64,000 nucleotides of DNA from Desertimonas flava (GTDB lineage Bacteria; Actinomycetota; Acidimicrobiia; Acidimicrobiales; Ilumatobacteraceae). Numbering within the stretch: the first letter of the stretch is position 1; the number at the start of each line of letters is the position of its first letter. Below are positions 58,859 through 64,000 of this stretch, piece after piece. The position numbers and the translations under genes were made by a program. The stretch is from NCBI RefSeq assembly GCF_003426815.1, contig NZ_QKYK01000003.1, forward strand, positions 186,001-250,000, given 5' to 3'. The notes beneath the pieces were generated by a model. The model was not told the origin of the DNA, did not search any database, and saw only the letters and a list, made by a program, of their open reading frames with translations.

Positions 58859-59029
58859 CTCTGCTGGCGCGAGAACGCCCTCGCACCGCCTTCTCGCGCC
58901 AGCAGAGCATTCACCGGCGTTCTGGTGGAGCAGAAAGTCCGTGGCACGGCCTACTCGCGCCAGCAGAACATCCACCCGCGGTCTGGTGGAGCACAAAGGC
59001 CGTGGCACGGCCTTCTCGCGCCAGCAGAA
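58859..59029. repeat. Right REP-like array: three 49-bp units, opposite orientation
   Basis: Units at 58859-58907, 58920-58968 and 58981-59029 keep the 61-bp period and 12-base spacers. Units two and three are reverse complements of the left-array type; unit one is a 17-bp perfect inverted repeat with a 15-base loop. Confidence 0.9.
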
Positions 59030-59046
59030 CGAATCCGGCGGGCGGG

Positions 59047-60228
59047 TCAGAAGAGGGCGTCGACGAACTCGTCGGGGTCGAAGGGGGCGAGGTCGGCGAT
59101 CGTCTCGCCGAGACCGACGAGCTTCACGGGGATGCCCAGCTCGGTCTCCACGGCGAACACGATGCCGCCCTTGGCCGAACCGTCGAGCTTGGTGAGCACG
59201 ACGCCGGTGAGCGACGTGGCGTCGCCGAACTCGCGGGCCTGGGCCAAGCCGTTCTGGCCGGTGGTGGCGTCGATGACGAGCAGCGCCTCGGTGACCGTGC
59301 CGGCGCCCTTCTCGGCGACCCGCCGGACCTTGCGCAGCTCTTCCATCAGGTTGGTCTTGGTGTGGAGACGCCCGGCCGTGTCGGCGAGCACGAGGTCGAC
59401 GTCCCGCGAAGCGGCCCGCTCGACGGCGTCGAACACGACGGCGCTCGGGTCGCCACCCTCGTTGCCACGCACGAGCTCGACGCCCGACCGCTCGGCCCAC
59501 GTGGCGAGTTGCTCGGCGGCGGCGGCGCGAAAGGTGTCACCGGCGGCCATCAGGACCGACCGCCCGTTGTGGGTCTGCTGACTGCCGACCTTGCCGATGC
59601 TGGTCGTCTTGCCGACGCCATTGACGCCGACGAACAGCCACACGTTGGGCTTGGCCTCGGGATCGAAGTGCAGCTCGCGATCGGACCCGGCGAGGCGGCT
59701 CTTCATCTCCTCACGCAGGGCGTCGAGAAGGTCGTCGGGCTCGGTGATCGACTTGGCCTTCACCTGGGCGCGCAGGCCGTCGAGCAGTTCGGTGGTCACA
59801 CCGATGCCCACGTCGGCCCGCAGCAGTGCCTCCTCGAGGTCGTCCCACGTCTCGTCGGTGATGCCCTTGCGCCCCCGGACGCCGCTGAACACACCGGCGA
59901 GGGCGGCCCGGGCACGGGACATGCGGCTGCGCAGCGAGGGAACCTCGACCGGCTCCTCGACGGGCGCCTCCGGCTCGACCACCTCGGGCTCGGCCACGAC
60001 GCCGTCCGGAGTGGGACCCTCGAGCACCGCCGTCGACGACGGCGATCCCCGCTGGCCGTCCGGTTGGCCGGGGCGAATCGGCGGGGTCGCCGGCGGTGGC
60101 CGATCGACCGTGCGGGTGGGCGCGCTCGGAGGGGCGACAGCGCCCGCGTTGCGCCGGCGATTCCAGACGACGACGCCGATCCCGAAGAGGATGACGACGG
60201 CGATCAGGACGATGTAGATCCAGGCCAT
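59047..60228 (-). CDS. ftsY: Signal recognition particle receptor FtsY (393 aa)
   Basis: A membrane helix at residues 3-22 (IYIVLIAVVILFGIGVVVW) and an acidic Pro-rich linker precede the NG GTPase domain with GVNGVGKTTSIGK, DTAGRLHTKTN and TKLDGSAKGG. It receives SRP-ribosome complexes at the membrane. Stop lies close to the right repeat array. Confidence 0.97.
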   Translation of the reverse strand: MAWIYIVLIAVVILFGIGVVVWNRRRNAGAVAPPSAPTRTVDRPPPATPPIRPGQPDGQRGSPSSTAVLEGPTPDGVVAEPEVVEPEAPVEEPVEVPSLRSRMSRARAALAGVFSGVRGRKGITDETWDDLEEALLRADVGIGVTTELLDGLRAQVKAKSITEPDDLLDALREEMKSRLAGSDRELHFDPEAKPNVWLFVGVNGVGKTTSIGKVGSQQTHNGRSVLMAAGDTFRAAAAEQLATWAERSGVELVRGNEGGDPSAVVFDAVERAASRDVDLVLADTAGRLHTKTNLMEELRKVRRVAEKGAGTVTEALLVIDATTGQNGLAQAREFGDATSLTGVVLTKLDGSAKGGIVFAVETELGIPVKLVGLGETIADLAPFDPDEFVDALF

Positions 60229-60314
60229 CGTCGCTCGACCCTACCGGTGCGCGCGGTCAGCCGGACCGCACGCAGCCGGAGTCGGCCAGAGTCAGCCGAC
60301 CTCGGCTCGATGCG

Positions 60315-63300
60315 TCAGACGGTGACGCGTTCGGCGATCACCTTGGAGGAGCCGCCGGGCTGCATCGTGACGCCGAAGAGGCAGTCGCCGGCCTCCATCG
60401 TGCGCTTCTGGTGGCTCACGATCAGCAGCTGTGCTTCGGAGCGGAACTCGGCGACGAGGCCGAGGAAGCGATGGAGGTTGACGTCGTCGAGCGCGGCCTC
60501 GACCTCGTCCATCACGTAGAACGGCGACGGTCGGCTCCGGAACACGGCGAACAGGAACGCCAACGCCGTCAGCGAACGCTCGCCGCCGGACAGCAGCGAC
60601 AGCTTCTTGACGTTCTTGCCGCCCGGCTTGGCTTCGACCTCGATGCCCGTGTTGAGCAGATCTTCGGGCTGGGTGAGGATCAGGCGTCCGCTGCCGCCGG
60701 GGAACAGCCCACCGAACAGCGACGCGAAGTGGCCGCTGACGTCGGTGTAGGCCGAGGCGAACACGGACTGGATCTCCTGGTCGACCGCCTTGATGACCCG
60801 GCTGAGCTCGCGCCGGGTGGTGCGGACGTCTTCGAGCTGTTCCTCGAGGAACGTGTGGCGCTGCTGCAGCTCGGTGAACTCCTCGAGGGCGAGCGGGTTG
60901 ATCGGCCCCAGCAGTCGCAGCTCACGGTCGAGCTCGCGGACGCGGGCCGGGGCGCTCACGCCGTCGGGCAACGGAGGCTGCTCGGCCGCCTCGGCGGTCT
61001 CGGGCTCGACGTCGAGATCGTGTCGGAGCATCTCGACGGCCGTCTCGAGCCGCAGGCGAGCCTCGGCCTCGTCGACGTCGGCCCGGCGAGCACGTTCGCG
61101 GACCTCGTCGAGCTGGCGTTCGGCCTCGACCCGGCGCGAGCGTTTGGCGTCGAGCCGTCCGGAGAGATCCTTGACCTGGTCGCTCTGACGGCGGCGCTGT
61201 TCGGCGAGCATCTCGTAGTGCGCCTCGACGACGTGCCGGCGGGCCTCGACGAAGTTGGACAGCCGCGACAGGGCCGTCAGCGAACGCTCGATGACCGTGC
61301 GGCGCTGCTCGGCGACGACGCGCGCCTCGGCGTCGGCCGCCAGCCGGCGCTCGGTCTCCTCGAGCCGCTTCTCGAGGAACTCGGAACGCTCGCGCAGGCC
61401 GGCGAGACGCACCTCGAGGTCGCGGCGGCGGCCGGTGAGCACGGCAGCACGGGCCTCGATGGCGGCGCGGACCTCCTGCCGATTGCGGGCGGCGGCGGCC
61501 TCGGCCGACTCGTCGGCTTCGAGCGCCGGCATCAGCGCTTCGAGCTCGGCGATGCGCGTCCGCTCACCGTCGAGCGACTGGGCGAGCTCGGCGAGCCGGC
61601 CGTCGAGCGGCTCGAGCTCGACCTGGGCCTCGCGCAGATCGGTCTGGGTGCGGGCCAGCCCCTCGGACGCGGCGGCGAACTTCGAGTCGTTGGCGTCGAG
61701 CCGGGCGGCGACGTCCGCTTCGGTGCGACGGGCCGCAGTGAGTTCGGCGGCGAGCCGATCGTGGTCGGCGACGGCCGCGGCCATCTCGGCCTGCGTGGCG
61801 TCGCGCTGATTCATGGCCTCCTCGATGGCAGCCGCCGTGACACCGCCGGCCGCGGCGGCCCCGACCCGCCAGCCGCTGGCGCCGAACCGGTCGCCGTCGT
61901 CGGTGACGATGACGGCTGACGGATCGCGGACGGCGGCCTCGATGGCCTCGCTGACCCCGGCGACCCTGGTGGCCGTGGCCAGGAGGACGTCGAGCAGCCG
62001 GCCGACGTCCTCTCGATCGGCGCTCACGTGGGGACGCACCGCCTGGCCGGCGCCGTGTTCGATGCGGCTGGCGCTCAGGGCGACGAACCTCGGGTTGACG
62101 CCCAGCGCCAGCACGGCACCGGCCGTCGACGACTCCTGCAACGCCTGCAGCGCCCTGGTGGCCGCGTCGACGTCGGTGGCCACGACGGCGGCGAGGGCCT
62201 CGCCCAGCGCCGCTTCCACCGCCGCCTCCCAGCCGGGTTCGATGCGGATCAGTTCGAGCAGCGTGCCGACGACGCCCTCGTGGCCGGCCAAGTGTTCGGC
62301 ACCGGCCCGGGCCCGGGCGGCGTCGAGCGCCATCTGGAGCGCGTCGACGCGGGCCACGGCGCTGGACGCCGCCTCTGCGGCCTGTTGGCGCCGGGCCGTG
62401 GCTGCTTCGAACGCCACCTCGAGCTCGGCGACGCGCAGTTCGGCCGTCTCGATGTCGGCGATGAGCGGGCCCTCGAGCGCCTCGGTGGCCGAGCAGTCGT
62501 CGCGGTACTGCGCACGGAGCCGATCGAGCTGGACGACGCGAGCGTTGAGCTGGTCGCGCCGGGCCTGCCCCTTGCGCAGCTCGGCCTCGACGCGGTCGGC
62601 GGCGGAGCGGCGGGACCGCAGTTCGCCGCGCACCTCGGCCAGGGCGCTCGACGCCGACGCCGACGGGGTCGGATCGATCGAGGCGAGCGTCTCTTCGCGG
62701 TCGACGGCGAAGGCCGCCTCGTCGGCCTCGAGCTCCTCGACGTCGGGGACGGAGCGGGCGATGGCCGAGTTGACCTCGTCGAGCTCGTCGCGAAAGCGCG
62801 CCGCGTCGGCTTCGAGGGAGGCGACCACTCCTTCGTCGAGCAACTGGCCGCGATCGCGCTCGAGTCCTCGCGAGCGCTCGGCGATGAGCGCCATCAGGCC
62901 CCGGGCCCGCTCACGCAGCTGGTCGGTCCGGGCGAGGCGGTCACTCACGTCGTCGGCGCCGCGAGCCGACAGCTCGGCGCTGAGGACGACGATGTCGGCG
63001 TCGAGCTGGGCCAGTTCGGCCTTCAGCGTGGTCTCGTCGGCGCCCGACTGGTTGCGGGCGGCGGCCAGCGACGTGAGCTTGGCGCGCAGCGCACCGATCT
63101 CCCGCCCGGCGACGAAGATGCGCAGTGCCCGGAGCTCCTCGACGAGCTCGCCGTGCCGCTTGGCCGCTTCGGCCTGCCGCTCGAGGGGCCGTAGCTGGCG
63201 CCGCACCTCTCGAAGCAGGTCCTGCACACGCAGGAGGCTGGCCTCGGTCGCCTCGAGACGGCGCTCGGCCTTCTCCTTGCGCTTGCGGTACTTGAGGACG

Positions 63301-63797
63301 CCGGCGGCTTCCTCGATGATCGCCCTGCGGTCCTCGGGCCGGGCGTTGAGCACGGCGTCGATCTGCCCCTGGCTGATGATGACGTGCTGCTGGCGTCCGA
63401 CGCCGGCGTCGGACAGCAGCTCTTGGACGTCGAGCAGGCGGCACGGCACGTTGTTGATCGCGTACTCGCTGTCGCCGCTGCGAAAGAGCGTGCGCCGGAT
63501 GGCGATCTCGGTGAACTCGCTGGGGAGGAGCCGGGCCGAGTTGTCGATGGTCAGCGTGACCTCGGCGCGGCCGAGTGCCTGCCGGGTGGCCGTGCCGGCG
63601 AAGATGACATCGTCCATCTTCTGGCTGCGGACCATCGAAGGCGCCTGCGCTCCGAGCACCCACGCGATCGCGTCGACGACGTTGGACTTGCCGGATCCGT
63701 TGGGACCGACGACCACCGTGACGCCGGGCTCGAGCTCGAGCGTCGCGGCATCGGCGAACGACTTGAACCCCTTGATGGTGAGCGATTTGAGGAACAC
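60315..63797 (-). CDS. smc: Chromosome partition protein SMC (1160 aa)
   Basis: Structural maintenance of chromosomes ATPase. Walker A GPNGSGKSNVVDAI, coiled coils on both sides of a hinge (about residues 500-660), and the C-terminal signature LSGGERSLTALAFLFA with Walker B FYVMDEVEAALDD. Length is normal. GTG start. Downstream of mutM in the same direction. Confidence 0.97.
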   Translation of the reverse strand: MFLKSLTIKGFKSFADAATLELEPGVTVVVGPNGSGKSNVVDAIAWVLGAQAPSMVRSQKMDDVIFAGTATRQALGRAEVTLTIDNSARLLPSEFTEIAIRRTLFRSGDSEYAINNVPCRLLDVQELLSDAGVGRQQHVIISQGQIDAVLNARPEDRRAIIEEAAGVLKYRKRKEKAERRLEATEASLLRVQDLLREVRRQLRPLERQAEAAKRHGELVEELRALRIFVAGREIGALRAKLTSLAAARNQSGADETTLKAELAQLDADIVVLSAELSARGADDVSDRLARTDQLRERARGLMALIAERSRGLERDRGQLLDEGVVASLEADAARFRDELDEVNSAIARSVPDVEELEADEAAFAVDREETLASIDPTPSASASSALAEVRGELRSRRSAADRVEAELRKGQARRDQLNARVVQLDRLRAQYRDDCSATEALEGPLIADIETAELRVAELEVAFEAATARRQQAAEAASSAVARVDALQMALDAARARAGAEHLAGHEGVVGTLLELIRIEPGWEAAVEAALGEALAAVVATDVDAATRALQALQESSTAGAVLALGVNPRFVALSASRIEHGAGQAVRPHVSADREDVGRLLDVLLATATRVAGVSEAIEAAVRDPSAVIVTDDGDRFGASGWRVGAAAAGGVTAAAIEEAMNQRDATQAEMAAAVADHDRLAAELTAARRTEADVAARLDANDSKFAAASEGLARTQTDLREAQVELEPLDGRLAELAQSLDGERTRIAELEALMPALEADESAEAAAARNRQEVRAAIEARAAVLTGRRRDLEVRLAGLRERSEFLEKRLEETERRLAADAEARVVAEQRRTVIERSLTALSRLSNFVEARRHVVEAHYEMLAEQRRRQSDQVKDLSGRLDAKRSRRVEAERQLDEVRERARRADVDEAEARLRLETAVEMLRHDLDVEPETAEAAEQPPLPDGVSAPARVRELDRELRLLGPINPLALEEFTELQQRHTFLEEQLEDVRTTRRELSRVIKAVDQEIQSVFASAYTDVSGHFASLFGGLFPGGSGRLILTQPEDLLNTGIEVEAKPGGKNVKKLSLLSGGERSLTALAFLFAVFRSRPSPFYVMDEVEAALDDVNLHRFLGLVAEFRSEAQLLIVSHQKRTMEAGDCLFGVTMQPGGSSKVIAERVTV

Positions 63798-63810
63798 GGC
63801 GACCGCGAAG

Positions 63811-63999
63811 CTACCGGCTGGTACCCGCCGTGTGTCGGATGGCGCGGCCGGCGCGGACCGGGCCCGGCCGGGGTGCTCGCGGGCGCTGGCACACCGGGCA
63901 GTAGTGCGTGGACCGGCCGGAGTGCACCAGGCGCCGGACGACGCCGCGCCCGCAGGTGATGCAGCGCTCCCCTGCCCGGCCGTACACGCGGTGGTCGTC
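63811..63999 (-). CDS. mutM: Formamidopyrimidine-DNA glycosylase, C-terminal part (partial)
   Basis: The last 62 residues include the zinc finger of Fpg/Nei enzymes: [20 protein letters not shown] and YCPVCQ. Removes 8-oxoguanine. The N-terminus lies outside the window. It is followed by smc on the same strand, 13 bases on. Confidence 0.85.
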   Translation of the reverse strand, partial: DDHRVYGRAGERCITCGRGVVRRLVHSGRSTHYCPVCQRPRAPRPGPVRAGRAIRHTAGTSR

Positions 64000-64000
64000 C

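Noticed and set aside
57685-59029. Regular 49-bp repeats with 12-base intervals resemble a CRISPR array
   Set aside because: The spacers are only 12 bases and partly identical, the units are palindromic along their whole length, they occur in both orientations and no cas genes are present.

Overview
The window is high-GC actinobacterial DNA. The chromosomal order smc-ftsY, ffh-rpsP-khpA-rimM-trmD-rplS, an NDMA-dependent alcohol dehydrogenase and frequent leaderless starts suggest Acidimicrobiia or a near relative; this placement is inference. About two thirds of the window (1 to ~41.93 kb) is an integrated siphovirus-type prophage whose left end, with the terminase, integrase and repressor expected there, lies outside the window. 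The remainder (42-64 kb) is ordinary chromosome.

Prophage, left to right: a 5'-truncated rtcB and a chain of tightly overlapping small genes (1-3.3 kb); a gap with three GC-rich hairpins; a probable 2OG-Fe(II) oxygenase and a DUF1360 membrane protein; portal, MuF head protein and a 2H-phosphoesterase/capsid-protease fusion (4.6-9.6 kb). Then comes an unusual ~11 kb accessory block (9.6-20.4 kb) separating protease from capsid: an LPXTG surface protein, a possible toxin-antitoxin pair, about ten small unknown genes, an exported protein, and three tail-fibre-type genes on the opposite strand. Capsid, tail and baseplate genes follow (20.5-34 kb: capsid, major tail protein, connectors, frameshifted tail chaperones, a 1457-residue tape measure, distal tail and hub), then lysis and fibres (34-39 kb: endolysin, fibre proteins, holin) and a short recombination operon (39.2-41.5 kb: Gp157-like and Sak-type ATPase). 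A tRNA-Trp gene and candidate integrase arm sites precede tRNA-Lys, whose 3' end faces the prophage and is the probable attachment site.

Two phage-specific control systems are visible. A dyad close to CATYATGATGYGTG precedes the portal, protease, capsid, connector, endolysin and holin operons. A second class, with TTGNCA-like -35, 17-bp spacer and TACRGT -10, feeds mRNAs whose leaders carry a hairpin with constant loop (A)AGGGAAG and a GAAAGGAAC ribosome-binding box; five copies show stem covariation.

Chromosome: tRNA-His and tRNA-Lys, a diadenylate-cyclase-domain protein divergent from pirin, a DUF2889 protein, a GNAT acetyltransferase, two tandem quinone-reductase-like flavoproteins preceded by a 14-codon leaderless ORF, an RNA m5U methyltransferase, rpe, an exported protein, alcohol dehydrogenase, yraN, the rplS-trmD-rimM and khpA-rpsP-ffh translation/secretion block, a marR-MFS operon, an AbiEi/DUF559 gene bracketed by mirrored arrays of a 49-bp palindromic repeat, ftsY, smc and the 3' end of mutM. 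The repeat-bracketed gene and the two prophage regulatory families are the most novel-looking items.
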